A stretch of DNA of 64,000 nucleotides from contig NW_019776080.1 in assembly GCF_001039355.2 (NCBI RefSeq), positions 660,488-724,487 of the forward strand, in the 5' to 3' direction. The notes below the pieces were generated by a model, which saw only the letters and a program-made list of their open reading frames with translations, searched no databases and was not told where the DNA came from. Positions 47,675 through 60,536 of this stretch are shown here, in pieces; the first letter of the stretch is position 1; every line of letters begins with the position of its first letter. The position numbers and the translations under genes are program-made. Source of the DNA: Lingula anatina (Eukaryota; Brachiopoda; Lingulata; Lingulida; Lingulidae).

Positions 47675-47766
47675 CTATTCATCACCAGCGCCTGATGCTC
47701 TTTTTGTACGCCTCTCTCTGGGGGACTGTCTTGGTGACTGCTTCGGAGACTTACGCGGTGATTTAT
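47675..47766 (-). CDS. SSR1: TRAP-alpha exon 9 (terminal, stop)
   Basis: Residues 273-302 and stop TAG (47677-47675): [18 protein letters not shown] then a basic end [12 protein letters not shown], like the vertebrate '...RSVGSDE'. Four S-P dipeptides spaced four residues apart are possible phosphorylation sites. Confidence 0.95.
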
Positions 47767-50700
47767 CTGAAATGGAGATAAGTATATACTATTAGTTCAA
47801 CAGTGACAATGGGCATAGAGCAGGAATAGTTTATATCAATTCAGACGAGTTGACAATGTCTAATAACAGCAGGACTTTCAGACTGGAAGTTATGAAAAAA
47901 TTCTGGCAGACCAAAGGACTCTTTGACTGTAAACTCAAAATGGAACTTTTAAAAATTGTTGCCATCAGTACCTTGGACTGACTGAACAGTTTTCTATTGG
48001 TTCCCAGGAAAATGATATAGGACATGACAAACAGTTTCAGTATGTCTGTAAACTAAAAGGCAATGCTAACCATAACAGCCAATCTCTCCAGCACTAAAAA
48101 TTTTTTTTTTTCATTTACAATATTTTCATTCAGGAGGAAGTAAAACTTGATCCTTAGTATCCCTACATCTGCTATGCCACTGAACTAGGGTGTGAAAATA
48201 CTTAAGACACTCACATTCACAACCCAGAACTTAGATTCAGGAGTTACAGTTTAATGTCACACTCCAATTTCTCCTGTAGAGCGACTTACTTAGTGCTTCC
48301 AGCGTCTCTTTAGGGATCCAGTCGAAGTCTACATCGGCATTGTTCTGAGTTCCCATCTCCACTGCAGACTTGGGTTTGCCCAGTCTCTTCTTCTGTAACC
48401 ACAAAATACTGACAATTTATAGACTACTACATGTTGGTAATATGTCATAGGGCATGAATTTTAAATCCAAAACTCAGTTAATCGGCAAATTGTTGAAAAC
48501 AAACCTTGAAACATCCCATTGTTATTATGTGGTTGACAAGCAGGCATTATGGAGTCTAATGCTACCACGCAGAATCATGGAGACATCTAAATTAACCAAA
48601 AATTAAATTTCTTCATAAAATTACTTATAACTTGTACACTTTCCACTGTTGGGGTAGAGCTAACACTTGCCAATTTAGCCAAATGCTAAAACTGACTTAA
48701 ATTGGCTAAACAAAAAGGTCTTGATTTGATTAATTTTAGTCAAATTAAAGCCATTTGGATAACAAACTGAGAAAAAAGTGGTGATTTGGCAAAGTGAAAA
48801 AAATTGCTAGCGCTACCCCAGCACTGCTCTGGTGACAATGATTTCTTCACCAAATAGAACAGAACAGTTCAGTACAGAAAACGAGGACAAGCTTGGGTCC
48901 AATGCCACACAGCCTATGGCTGCGTTTACACTGAAAATAGGGCTGATCCAACCCACGGGGCTTTCTCTTTGGGTTGGCTATGGCTGTGTTACCATTGAAT
49001 ATAGGGCTAACCCATGCCAAACAGTATTTGGTCATGATAACATTGAAGAAAGATGGTGGGATGTCATTTGCTAAACTATATGCTAATCTATGGCCATGTT
49101 AAAATAAAAAAAGTTTATCAAAAACCCATGAGATTTTTCAACCCTTTTCCTGTTATATTTATTGCTTTGATTACTTACGCCAAAGGTTGCAACTAACTGC
49201 TGTGCTCCTACCAACAGCAACACTGCCAGAGCGGCTAATACAACGTACAGGAAGAAACTGGAACAGAGAAAAATAAATCAATAACAAACTAGTCAGCATA
49301 GATATTGCTAAACATGACGTCTGAGCAAGTAAAATTTCTCAATCTACAGATTATTACATTTTAATTTTCAAACTCCCAAAAGAGTAATGTAATTTTGCAT
49401 ATTTTTTATGTGCTTCAATGAGAGTAAATTTATATCAACTACAACAAGGCCTTTGTTACATTAAACAATCAAAACACAGGGCCTTATATGTGATTCTTCA
49501 CCTGTGCCTATCCTTAATCTTAAACTATTTGAAAACATTTTCACCGCGCCTGAAAACTTGAGTAGCATCGTAAAATTTTACTCAACGCCATTTTTACCCA
49601 AGGAAATGGTAAATGGTTTTCAAAATTGGCAAATAACAAAACTGCTCCTGTGGCATGCAAACTGTCATGGCTGAGCATCCTGGTACTTACGTTTCCCCAT
49701 CCAGTCCTTCATCAGATTCCACAATCTGCACAGTTTCATTAAATACAGCGTCTTGGAAGTAGTTGCCTTCCTGCAATGATTGAATGAAACATAGATGAGA
49801 CCAATTCAGCAAGTAGAGTAAATTGATGAATGAAAATACGTTCTGGTATGTTTCCTTTTGATAAATTTGAACCGTGTCATTTTCCCATATCTATTCTGTC
49901 CCTGAGGCCCGGTCACCAAAATTTCAAAGTTCTAGCATCAGAATTTGAATTTGAAAATCACATTTTTGTGAGTATAGAAAAAAGTGAGATGTTGGCAACT
50001 GGAAAGTAATCACATGAGGTAACCACATGCATTTTCAGACATTGGACTGGATGTATTTTGACAACTTGATTAATATACCAGTTATTAAGTCACCAGCAGA
50101 CCAATTAGCCACATTTCTGATGTAAAAACACAGAAAATAAAATTCAGCAAAATGGAACTAAACAGACTCCCCCCCTCCCACATTCCCAAAGAGAGAAGCT
50201 TTTTGCCAAAGATTGCCAACCCTCGAGAGTCAACTGGACAAGGCAGCCTTCCATTATTAGTCTACAGTAATTACAGTTATCTACACGAGGTATTATTGCA
50301 GTGAGTAAAGTAAGCATCAATAAAAATGAAATTGGTTTTGAGGCTTAGCATTAGGCATGTGAACTTAGCAATTTCTTTGTCAAGTGCACTTTAGTCAGCT
50401 CAAATTCTTTGAAGTTGTTGCCAAGACCAATTTTTGATTTTAAATCATTTGTGAACCAGGTGCCAGTGGGACATTTATACCAAGCAAGCTATAGACCAGT
50501 TCCAAGAACAAGTTTTTATATGCATCTAATGTCAGAGATTCCTATAACACGTACTGCATATCGAGGCAGCAGTGTCTCAAACTACTCTGCTATTATTTCT
50601 CTAGCAAGTCTCTAGGAAGTTCAGGAATACAGTGATATCTCCTGCTCTGCTGGTACTTGCATTAACTTATACATGAGACATGGTTTTAGGTTATAAGAAA

Positions 50701-53700
50701 AAGCTAGGAAGAAATGACTTGATGGTGTTGCAACTGGGGGTCTTGGATTGATTAAAGTGAAAAAAATATGATTTAAATAAGACACAAAATCATGTCTGAT
50801 ACATTTTACACCTTATCCCCTTTTAACAGTATTTTGATGGAAGCAGGTAAAGATTTGTGGGGAAAAAATAAAAGCATTTGGCTATGTAACTGAAAAAGAA
50901 GTGAAACGAACATATTTCCATAAATTTAGCTGTAATCAGGCATTTTTAGCCATTTGCCCTACAAAAAAAGCTACCAAGTGCCCGGTCAACTTCAAATAAT
51001 CTCAAACTGTTTTCACATCTGGTCAAAACTCCCGAGGTGAGTGGCCTTAAGATCCAACAAGTTCCCTGGCACAGGGTTTATATAGCTAACAGGTGTCAGG
51101 GTTGTACAACTGAGAAATGAGGACCAGTTTGAAATTCATAAAATCCAACTCAACACTCAACTGGGTACACTACACAATGGCAGCAATACGTCATGCACGG
51201 AATGCGATGCTGTGATGTTTCATGTAATAAATATAAAGAATCGTGCCAGCCCATGTCTGATCTTGCGTACAAGTTGAACTGCACTTCCACAATATAACGG
51301 GGCATATTATGAAAATTGTTTTTTGATCTAACAAAAACATTTTTGAATGGCAATGATCACAGAGAAGTAAACATGTAGAAGACCTCCATACATTTCTTTG
51401 GATGTACTATCAAGGGGTACCAAAAATATGCACTCGGCAATAATACAAGGCAAAACTCACTTTTTTCTTTCTTAAAGATGGAGGGAAGAGGGGGGATAAT
51501 AAATTATGTATCTTTATAATAATATTTCATATTTGGCTAGGTGGTAGCACAATTAATAAGATGTTTTGGGTGTGTAGTGCAGTCCACAACTCATTTTTTC
51601 TATTTTTTTTTCAGGGTGGTGGTGGTGGTACAGTAATCTATTATAAGAATATTTCATATTATTGCAGTCCACAACTAGTTTTGTCTTCTTTTTTTTTCAG
51701 GGTGAAGGGAAAAGGACGGTTATCTTTTAAAATAATATTTCATAATAAGCCAGTGGTGACAAAATAGAATTAAAATATTCTGTATGTTGGGTGTGTAATG
51801 GAGTCCCATACTTACCACATCTCTGTAATTCAGGTTGATAGATAATCCAAACGGTCTGCCATTGAACTGTTCGCTGGGGAAGAAAGCATACTCAAAAGTT
51901 GCCTGTGCCTTGGGTTCAACCAGCCTGTTATAGCGGGCAGCAGTGAACTGGAAAAACAACGAAGGAAATCATAATCACTGATGTTTATCTTCCAATGCAT
52001 CTTCCAATGCATCGGGAAAAAATTGGAGAAAGGCCCTGAATGTGACAAAGAAAGAACTGAGGCCAATCCACAATTTCACTTTCATTTCACAAATGGTGAA
52101 GTCATCCACAAGTTATCTTGTTAGTGATATACAATAGCAAATCATGCATCGAGAGAGATGCTGGAATATTTTTTAAGCACTAAAAAAATCAGGAACTGCA
52201 CTCTGCATGCATGCAACATCTTTGCTGAACCACATATATAATTTAGTTATGTGGGAAATAAGATGAAATGGCTTGAGGAGGAAAAAAAAGTTTGGCATCA
52301 GTGACCGTTTTCTTGAATTCAATGTCATTAAATTCAGGTGTCATTAAAACACCTGCTCAGATTGAGATCAAAAGCTCTTTTGTCACAAACTAAACAAAAA
52401 CTGATCACTCCTGAAATATTTCAATGTGCCATCCACCATCTTCATCAGTCTCAGAGTCCATTTTAACACACAAAGATTGTTTCCCTGAGCTTATGGTGTC
52501 AAACAGTCTACTTACGTTCTGGATATAAAAGCTGTAATCCTGGGGGTATCTGAAAGAGGCGTCCATGCTTTCCACGATGAAGTCCTTTTCTCCACTGTTA
52601 GCAAAGCCAACCAGAAGGCGCACCAAACTGCCACCAAAGAATTCTGAAATAACAATGACCCCAACTTTAAAAAAGAAAATGTACATGAAGTAAATCAACA
52701 GAAAAAAAAAAAATAAAATAATAAGCACACAGGACCTAATTACAAAAAGAGTAAACCAAAGATGCAGAACCATTTTTCACTCCTCTCCAAGCTGGAAATG
52801 AAAATAAAGTTGTTAATGTCAGGGGAAAATCTGACACATCAAAACACCAAAGCACTAGCCAGAATTTGTATGCATTTAAGCATTGGCTCTGCAGTGCACT
52901 TGAAAATATAACCAAACACAAAAATAGCTAACAAATAAAATTATTCAAATGATGGTACTTTCTGGGTATCTAAGGGTTGTGAATACAGGTTGATAAAAAT
53001 TGATGACTCCTTAAACTTAAAACCTGTCATCATTACTACTCTCTCCCCATACTACCTGTGGTGGCACCTGCAGGCTTAGTGAACAAGAGGGAGGTGTCAG
53101 CATCTGGGGAAGGTTTAAGGGTGGCTTCTTCCTCCTCTTCTTCTTCCTCGTCACCCTGAAAATAGTGAATATTGGAAACTCATGTTATAAAGACCATTGT
53201 GATAACTCTGTAAGACAGATCACGATCCTTCACAACCAATGACTGGAATAAAGGACTACAAAAAGTACAGATTTTGAAGAAACAAGCCATAGTGACAATT
53301 TGGGCATATTTCTGTTAGCCACCCAACAAATTTCATCAAACTAATATCAAAGAACCAAGTGTTTGGTGCATTTTTAGAGCCAATTATTTAAAGCATTTGT
53401 TTACAATCCTACATGCGAACTTTAACCTAGGTTTTAATATCACCAGTCTTGTATTGATCATCCTTTCCCTTTTAAGACTCCCATTATTATCATATCCGTC
53501 TTTTCAGTCTAATATAAGAAACTGTAAACCACCCTCTTTTATGTGCCTCATCCTCGATACCTTTAAAATGACCAGAAATTATATTTTGTCTTATTTAACC
53601 AATTTATCAATCTGTCCCTTGAAAATAATGAGACCCTTTTACCCCAGCTTCAGTTTTGTCCACCTCCGCTGGTCCTGAAACTTTTCCCCAATATACTCTC

Positions 53701-56214
53701 ACCCACCACTTGCCCCTACTTTTCAATTCATATTTACAGCACACCTGTATTGTCTGAGCTGCATCAGAGCCTCCCCTCTCCCAATACAAACTTTATCCAT
53801 CCCTCATCTTGTCCATCTAAAAAGTGTCAGAGCCTCCCTTCTCCCACTTCATCCCAATATAAACCCCATCCATCCCTCATCATGTCCATCTGAGCAACCG
53901 CAGAGTCCTATTTCTCCCCTCATCCCGATATAAACCCCATCCATTCCTCACCTTGTCTGTCTGAGCCGCTTCAGAGCCAGTGTCCTCAGCACCCTCCTCT
54001 TCTACAGTTCCATCCTCCTCCTCGCCATCAACCACATCCTCTATTGGGTCCTCTGCTGCGCTCACCACTCCTGGAAACCACAATACAATATATAATATAA
54101 ACACATCATATATATTATATTACTCTGCTTTACTGGAGCCTTGCCATGCACACTAAATTTGGCCATATTGGGGCATTAGTAAGCTCAGCCACTGTGCTTT
54201 GTTTCAAGGGCACATTTGGACAAAGAAAGCAAAGAAATGTAATTACTTGATTCATATATGATTTTTAGTGTAATGTGTGTGAAAGAGACACAGTGTACAG
54301 GTTGTATGAGCTCAATGTACTTTGTCTTGGGAATTTAATCCCTTTGATAATGTAGACTCAGTCTGCAGCAAAAACTTAACTCTTCTAGGCTGTTAGTACA
54401 TCATGGTCTAAAAATCTCCTTGTCTATAAAAAAAGGGTGGAAAAAAGTGGCCAGTATCTGAACAAACTCCAGTTTAACTGGCACCTGGAATAGTGGTCAG
54501 TGTCAAGGTCAGTTCTAAGGTCAGTTACTGTTGATTACATAGAGCAAGGACAGTGATAGGATTTAGCATAGATTGGAAATGAAGGGTTCATTCACAAAAT
54601 AAAGTTGTACTAGGTAGATCAATCTAATTCTGGAGGGACTATCGCCAAATGCAATCAGACTAAATGAATGAATCGCCTCCTAGATCAGCACACAAAAGTT
54701 AATCACATCCTAACTGCTCATCTACTGCTGCTTCACTTTGAATTCCCCCTTAGCTGAGGGTTTAGATGGGCAGAGATATACAGTGTAACCATTCACTGGC
54801 TTGTACACTGACCTTCCTCTTATTATTTTCATTGTCCTCAACCTCTCTCTCTCCCCTCCAAACATTAGGATCAAATATAATAAATAACTTTCAACAATGC
54901 TGAACTTCATTCATGCTTGCTATTACATTTAAAAATCCCAAATATTTTTTTGCTAGCATGAAGACAGAACACTGAGATTACTGGATAAGGAGTAGTTCTA
55001 TGGCTCTATTGTCCTTCTATTAACATAAACCTGCCCAAAGACATTTAATAAGCAGCAACTGGTGGTTATTCTTATAAGCAAAGAAGGATACAGTTTAAGA
55101 CTGAGTAATTCTACAATCTTAATATGATTTGCATTTATGCCACAACTTGACAAGGAACAAAAGAACCACTGTCTCAGTTCAAGTAATTTTACACTATGTA
55201 TAGTCTAACTTATTTTATTCCTATTTCACTGCAATATTACTAAATAAACACATGGCCTCAAATCAAAGTCTAATTTTAAAATAGTGTGCCTATTACCATA
55301 TCAACTGCCATGCAAGTTTCATATCAACACCCCCAGGCCCTCCCAACCCCAATTTAATTTATAGAAACCCTGATCAACTGAATTGTCCAAAGGCAAAAGT
55401 AAAGATTTTTAAAGTAAAACTCCACATACATAATCCATTCACTGTGCTGCATCTTCAGATATCCTATTAAGACATGACCTGAGCCCCTCCCCAATGTTTC
55501 TCACTAAAATATCTAGTTTTTCAATGTGAAGGTATACTGTGAAGAATATTACTATGAGGCAGTGTGGTTATGTTCCTACGTTCAACTTCAAGTGAATCTA
55601 ACTATCTCAATGAAAAGGATAAAGATTGTTCTTTGAGGGTGGCAACTTGAAATTTCAGCAGTTCATCACTGGAGGTGAATTACAGGGGATTGTGTGGCCG
55701 AGATGTGCAATAATTTACCAGGCAATAACACGTTGCCAACCATTGAATCCTAGTGCATTTCATTAACATGCCTAAGCGTTTAACTATGATACATAAACAG
55801 ATCAGAGCAAAACTCAATGAAAGTTAACAAAACAAAACTACAACATGTACAATTTTGTAGCAAATGGAACAAATATTTTCTTTTCATCAACAGCTGCGAT
55901 ACCGATGACCTGGCAACCGATCACATACAAAACCCCTCTTTAAACTGATTTTCAGACAAATTGCAAATTTGATACGGTTCAGGTGACCTCTAGTTAGACT
56001 GGGGGTAAGAAGAATTTAGCTTGATTGCAACAATTATTCTCAAAAAGACTCAAGATCGGGCACAACTAGGTGAGCAACAGGTGCCACGTATGTTGTTTAC
56101 GGTACACGTAAGGATACCGGCTTCTTAAGATCACTTACCATTTCCAGCCAGCATGAAAGTCGATGGTAATATCAGGAGCAAAAGCAAGAGGAACTTTCCT
56201 AGAAACTTTGTCAT
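47675..56214 (-). CDS. SSR1: Translocon-associated protein subunit alpha (TRAP-alpha / SSR-alpha), whole gene
   Basis: Nine exons spliced in phase give 302 residues (human protein: 286). Order: signal peptide (1-31, [16 protein letters not shown]); acidic luminal region of exons 2-3 with a Glu run; luminal domain (about 82-210) with [48 protein letters not shown] and EGLDGET; one membrane helix ([18 protein letters not shown], about 213-230); a basic cytosolic tail with [13 protein letters not shown] and repeated S-P dipeptides. Two sequons sit at sites shared with the human protein (N141-F-T, N196-E-T). Known role: part of the TRAP complex beside the Sec61 channel in the ER membrane, helping translocation of certain signal sequences and membrane-protein topology. 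Identification is secure. Confidence 0.97.
48290..48392 (-). CDS. SSR1: TRAP-alpha exon 8 (cytosolic tail)
   Basis: Residues 239-272: [20 protein letters not shown] then [14 protein letters not shown], matching the vertebrate 'VEMGTSSQNDVDMSWIP' region. Acceptor GGTTACAG, donor GTAAGTCGCT. Confidence 0.95.
48648..48821. mobile_element. MITE with GTTGGGGTAG/CTACCCCAG ends
   Basis: About 174 bp, imperfect inverted ends about 40 bases long, CACT on both sides (48644-48647, 48822-48825). Lies in TRAP-alpha intron 7. Confidence 0.5.
48915..49016. repeat. Direct repeat, 64-bp spacing
   Basis: The ~37-base segment from tatggctgcgtttacactga recurs at 48979 with about 80 percent identity; the spacer holds the inverted pair caaccc/gggttg. 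TRAP-alpha intron 7. Confidence 0.6.
49179..49257 (-). CDS. SSR1: TRAP-alpha exon 7 (transmembrane helix)
   Basis: Residues 212-238: [20 protein letters not shown] and LVATFG, the single membrane anchor. Acceptor CTGTTCCAG, donor GTAAGTAATC. Confidence 0.95.
49691..49770 (-). CDS. SSR1: TRAP-alpha exon 6
   Basis: Residues 186-211: [20 protein letters not shown] then EGLDGE, with the conserved sequon FNET. Acceptor ATTGCAG, donor GTAAGTACCA; leaves in phase 2. Confidence 0.95.
51816..51947 (-). CDS. SSR1: TRAP-alpha exon 5 (luminal domain)
   Basis: Residues 142-185: [20 protein letters not shown] then [17 protein letters not shown]. Acceptor TTTTTCCAG, donor GTAAGTATGG. Starts with the FT of the N141-F-T sequon. 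Confidence 0.97.
52516..52643 (-). CDS. SSR1: TRAP-alpha exon 4 (luminal domain)
   Basis: Residues 99-141: [17 protein letters not shown] then [20 protein letters not shown], near-identical to vertebrate SSR1. Acceptor TTATTTCAG, donor GTAAGTAGAC. Confidence 0.97.
53056..53155 (-). CDS. SSR1: TRAP-alpha exon 3 (Glu run)
   Basis: Residues 66-98: [20 protein letters not shown], then [13 protein letters not shown], matching the vertebrate 'PDADTTILF' segment. Acceptor ATTTTCAG, donor GTAGTATGGG. Confidence 0.93.
53738..53985. repeat. SSR1: ~74-bp minisatellite spanning the TRAP-alpha exon 2 donor
   Basis: The true exon 2 end plus donor (53,927-53,985) is followed in the intron by three decayed copies (about 53,851, 53,777 and 53,738). 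Each keeps 'tccatctgag'-like and 'cagagcctcc'-like blocks. Donor dinucleotides are lost in the two nearest copies. Confidence 0.75.
53952..54070 (-). CDS. SSR1: TRAP-alpha exon 2 (acidic luminal region)
   Basis: Residues 26-65: [20 protein letters not shown] and a further acidic stretch ending SEAAQTDK. Acceptor GGTTTCCAG, donor GTGAGGAATG. The last ~30 bases and the donor are part of a minisatellite continuing into the intron. Confidence 0.93.
54580..54675. mobile_element. Half copy of the TTA-flanked MITE family
   Basis: Core 'ggagggactatcgccaaatg' + 'caatcagac' in reverse orientation to 29,145-29,240; TRAP-alpha intron 1. Confidence 0.45.
56139..56214 (-). CDS. SSR1: TRAP-alpha exon 1 (start, signal peptide)
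   Basis: Residues 1-25, [20 protein letters not shown] and onward. ATG at 56214-56212 in context GACAATGA, donor GTAAGTGATC; phase 1. Confidence 0.93.
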
Positions 56215-56235
56215 TGTCGTTGAAGTCTTGTCTGG

Positions 56236-56348
56236 CTGTTAAAGAGGTTAGATGGTACCAGATTTGAGCATCTATCAAACCTGGAAATGTGGCAGACTCC
56301 ACACAAAACCGGAAAAGGAAGGTTGTTTGAAGACGAGGCTTAACTTAC
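56236..56348 (-). other. SSR1: Probable intron in the TRAP-alpha 5' UTR
   Basis: A strong donor (GTAAGTTAAG, first base 56348) and a strong acceptor (CCTCTTTAACAG, last base 56236) lie just upstream of the ATG, implying a noncoding first exon ending at 56349. Inferred from consensus only. Confidence 0.45.
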
Positions 56349-56349
56349 G

Positions 56350-56490
56350 TGCGCTTTTGCCAAGTCATGTGTCATATGATTGGATGGCTGTTAACACATT
56401 ACGTTTATTATTTGTAGTAAATTGACCAATCAAAAGTCGGTTAACAATCAATTTAATGCACTAATGACATAGTTGAAAGGTGCTTCCCGG
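56350..56490. promoter_or_regulatory. Putative bidirectional promoter
   Basis: Lies between the presumed TRAP-alpha 5' UTR exon (minus) and a plus-strand splice donor at 56525. It contains CCAAT boxes in both orientations (ATTGG at 56379-56383, CCAAT at 56426-56430) and no obvious TATA box, as in many divergent housekeeping promoters. No start site can be read directly. Confidence 0.4.
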
Positions 56491-56524
56491 TATATTTCAG
56501 CTGTTTGGATAACCAGCTGCACCG
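56490..56524 (+). other. Putative noncoding first exon of a divergent plus-strand gene
   Basis: The plus strand reads ...CAGCTGCACCG followed by the consensus donor GTAAGTGATT at 56525. The 5' limit is arbitrary. It would pair with the exon at 61,890-61,910, leaving a ~5.4-kb first intron. Supported by the donor and by divergence from TRAP-alpha. Confidence 0.35.
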
Positions 56525-59500
56525 GTAAGTGATTAAATATTCTTGTTTTTCAATCAGACAGTGACAGAGAAGATGAGCAGGCTTTAATCTGGGTTTGTCA
56601 GCTAAAGCTTACAAACTTAAACGTAAGCTGACAGCTCAGCTGCAGCAGAGTTTTTAGTTGTTAGAAACTTTTTCGTCAGGTGGTTTTTCCTACTAAATCT
56701 GAGTGCATGTCTAGGCAGAGTGCCATAGGTGACAAGCTTATCGGTGATCCGTCAAAATATTTGCCTGGATACCAAAACTATTTACGCTCACACAGGTGTT
56801 GCGAAAGAATAGTACGCTTATCACGTGCGATCTAACTTTTCACGCCCTGGGGGTGCAGTAGAAGTTACTTTTGATAATTACTTCGACTTATTTGAACGCG
56901 TATAGTACTACTACTAGCCATAAGAGCCTTAATTAATGACGCGAGGGTAAACAAAATGCTTAATGGCAATAGAGATTCATGCATGAACGTCACGAGGGAA
57001 TGCTCAGTGCAATCCGCCACCCCTCAATTTTTTGGTGCCGTCACTGGAGAGATATATCTTTATTTGTGAACCTGAACCCAGACATACCATAAACACGTGA
57101 CCTCTGACCCCCTCGCTCCCCATGGCATGACTCAATATATGCCAAAGCAATCAGGGATCTGAATTGCATGCATGGTTGTTATTACAGCTTAAGTCTTTTG
57201 TCAATATGTGCCTCTGTCTCACCCGTCTCAAAAACGCCTCACGTCGTAAGCAGTGACTTAGGGTGTGGGGACGTAGTAAATCTTTTACTACGGCAAACAA
57301 ACATTAAACATCAGTGCATGTAATTGATATGCAAGGGGGTTGCAGGTTGCTATTGATTGTGGCCCTGGCCATTGTGCTGAATGAATAACCATTGACTCCT
57401 AGGTTTTGTATTGTTCAAATAAATTGCACACGCATGGGGTGCCAGCTAAGATTTCAGCCTCGGCTCCCGGGCCAAGCCATTGACTGAAGTATGCTAAGAG
57501 TGTGAGTCATGCTCAAATGAGCACACACACACAGGGTCCCCGGTTAGCTGACTGGGCCCTGGACAGAGCCCGGTGCTGATCTCTAAATCTTGATCTATTT
57601 TTAGATAAGAAACAGGAGTTTGTTACTATACGTCTCCTTCCTTAGCTTCACTTTAATTCATGTTTTTTTATTTTCTTTTTGAAACTGATTATTACTTCTG
57701 TCGTAATTGTGAGATTTTTTGAAAATATGTTTGGAGATATGGAGAATAGTTACAATTACATATTTACCTTATGATTAAGCCGATATAATAGTAGATATTT
57801 CTTATTGAGGAAGAATATATTTTCCTAGTGGAAACTATCATGATTTTTTGTTGATTAAAAATCAAAGGGTGAAGTGATAATAATACCTACAGCAAGACCT
57901 TCATTATCTAGATCAACAGGTAGCTGTTTCCAGGCACTCGCACATTTATATCAAGCCGATAAGGCATTTATTTCATTGAAAAATGAAAAAAAAAAAAAAA
58001 AGATAGAATGCAGAGTGAATACAGGTGCTTGAGATAGTACGGTTCATAAATTTCATTTTTTTCCCGCTCGCTTCCAGCATGGTCTGTAGAACATGAACTA
58101 GCTTGAAGTTTTTGTTTAATTGAACTTGAACATTTCGCCATATTACCTTATGCACAATGCACATCTGCACATATTGCAAACAGGTTTTTAAAAATTATCC
58201 TAAATTTTATTTGCTGAATGTTTTCTCAGGAAATGCATCGTTACTTTTAAAAAGTTCCACTTTGTCTTTTTTATCAGTCCTCATGCCATGCAGCGTAACA
58301 TGACGAGAGGGTGCCTAGGAGTTGTGAAAAAAGTTTTTTATTTTTTACGCCATATCAGATCTGTTAAACGGCATTCTCAGTTGAACTTACAATTGAGTGC
58401 ATATTTATTTTTTTGTAATGTGACATACTGTTTAAGTATAAACATCTGCCAGAATTTAGCCCAGTCTGAAGTTGAAATGGCAAAGGATATATACATTCCC
58501 CACCATGAAAAAAAAAAAACAAAAACAAAACAAAAAACAAAACATGTTGTAGCAGTAGGTTAAAACCTAGAAGCATGTCTTTGTTTCTCCCTGTCCCCTC
58601 CCCCCCCCCCCATCCCCTTTGTTTCCCCTTCATTGACTGGCTTGTTAAGACCGCATTTAGATTGATTCACATTTCATATGAGCCAGGTTGGTCCAACTTT
58701 GCTGGGGATTCCTCGCTGAAGCGCAATCAGTGTAATCATTGCCCTAAGACACAAAGGGATCCAGTTTCAGACTGGTCATTCTGCTTGCATTTTATTATCC
58801 AGGATAGTTAATTGTTTGTTTGCGTGTGGTGTGATACAGGGACACAAGAAAACAGTAATATCAAAGGCTTGAGGATACACACAGGGAAAACATCCTCCGT
58901 AAAAAAAAAAAAAGGCAGCACGTGAAAAAATATTTGTTGAAGTGCAGCTGTACCAGCAGTTTGTTTTATCTTCCAAGGTGCAATGATCAATCCAGATTTG
59001 TTTGTAGAATATCATAATCAGAAATAGGTCAAAGAGCATGTTTACAGTGTTCAGGATTAGTATGAAAAAATGAGTAAAGATAGAAGATGGAATAAAATGT
59101 ACTTGAGTAATGCTAATAAAAAATAGTGTTCACTGTAGCATATAAATGATTTGGTTATTAACTTTCAGCTGGCAGTTGAAAGGGGTGATACATTCTTGGA
59201 TGTACTTTTTATTTATTGCCCCAAAGAGATGCTATGTTAATTGTATAGGAGGTTTGTACTGCTAGGGTCATTCTAGGATTTTTTTTTGCCAAAGTCAAAT
59301 GATAAATTTTTGTTTGGTCAGTTTTTAATAAAAATGTTAAAAATTAATAATTATAATGATAAGAAATAATAGGTAAAATACGAAGAATATATTTTCTGAA
59401 GCTTTTTGGTTAAGAATTCAATGATAATTATTTGGCAGATAATGATTGAAAACTTTTTTTTCAAAATTTTCAGTCAAGATTTTTTAAGCGTTGACAATGT

Positions 59501-60322
59501 AGCATGCTAGCTGGAGCCTAATAAAGTTTATGGTTATATTACTATATATATCAGTTTTAACTGAAAAGGTTTTAGACTAACAATAGGAATTAGTGGACAC
59601 CAGTCAGTTTATTGACCTCTTATAGCAGGGTTTGGGACAGGGGAGGGGGGGGGTGTCACATGGACAAAGGATTAAAATAAAAAGTGTACACATTTTATGT
59701 TAAAAGTTTTTTTAAACTGTTTTGCTTGAAAATAACTTGATTAGGACCTGAGAAGGTTTCAGCAGTGTTTTAGTGCTTTAGTACTGCTGCATTACTGGTA
59801 CAAAGCTGGCAGTCCATAGAGTCTGAGGATGTCAGCAAAACATGATATACTAGTATGTCAAGTCACGCCACCGATTGTTCAAATTACACTGTGTCTGTCA
59901 AGGAAAATACAATATGGAGGACATGCCAGCTGAAAAAGGTCATTGTTGGTGAAAGGTTTCAAGTATGCATTGAAGACTGAAAAGCTGCAGCTTGTGTGTT
60001 GGAGTTCTCCTGTCAGATATTCATATATGATATATAGTCACTGTTGGTAAAGTCCGTACTGATAGAGATTTTCGTTGCAATTTCTCTTGAACATATTTTA
60101 AATACCTATTGGCTTTGTTTTAGAAGAGTGGTTTTTCAGGTTTTGGACAATTTTAAAGAAAAAAACCGAAATCCTTGAATTCATGAAGGGAGGCGTGTGA
60201 GAGTAGGAGAGATCATTACAGGATTAAACGGCCTTCCTTTCATGTAGGGTCCGCCATATTCGATCCTTGGATCAGTTGATACTCGGATCTTCTATTCTGA
60301 ATGTCCCTTTAGTGATGTCTTA

Positions 60323-60536
60323 GACCCCATTTCCGGAGATAAGATCGATCCAACTAGATCGACGTAACTCCCTGGGGGTTCACGCTAAATAGCTGTCAGC
60401 CGAGCGGACACGAAAGTTAATTACCCCCTTACAGCTTGTAGTAGGCGAGACGGACATTTTAGCCGGATTATCTGACAGTAATCTAGTGAGACTCCCCATG
60501 GGGATAGATCAATATAAAATCTATGGGAATGCGCCC
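60323..60536. mobile_element. TTA-flanked MITE, complete
   Basis: 214 bp, imperfect inverted ends (GACCCCATTTCC / GGGAATGCGCCC), core 'gagactccccatggggat', perfect TTA on both sides (60320-60322, 60537-60539). Same length as the copy at 29,017. Confidence 0.65.
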
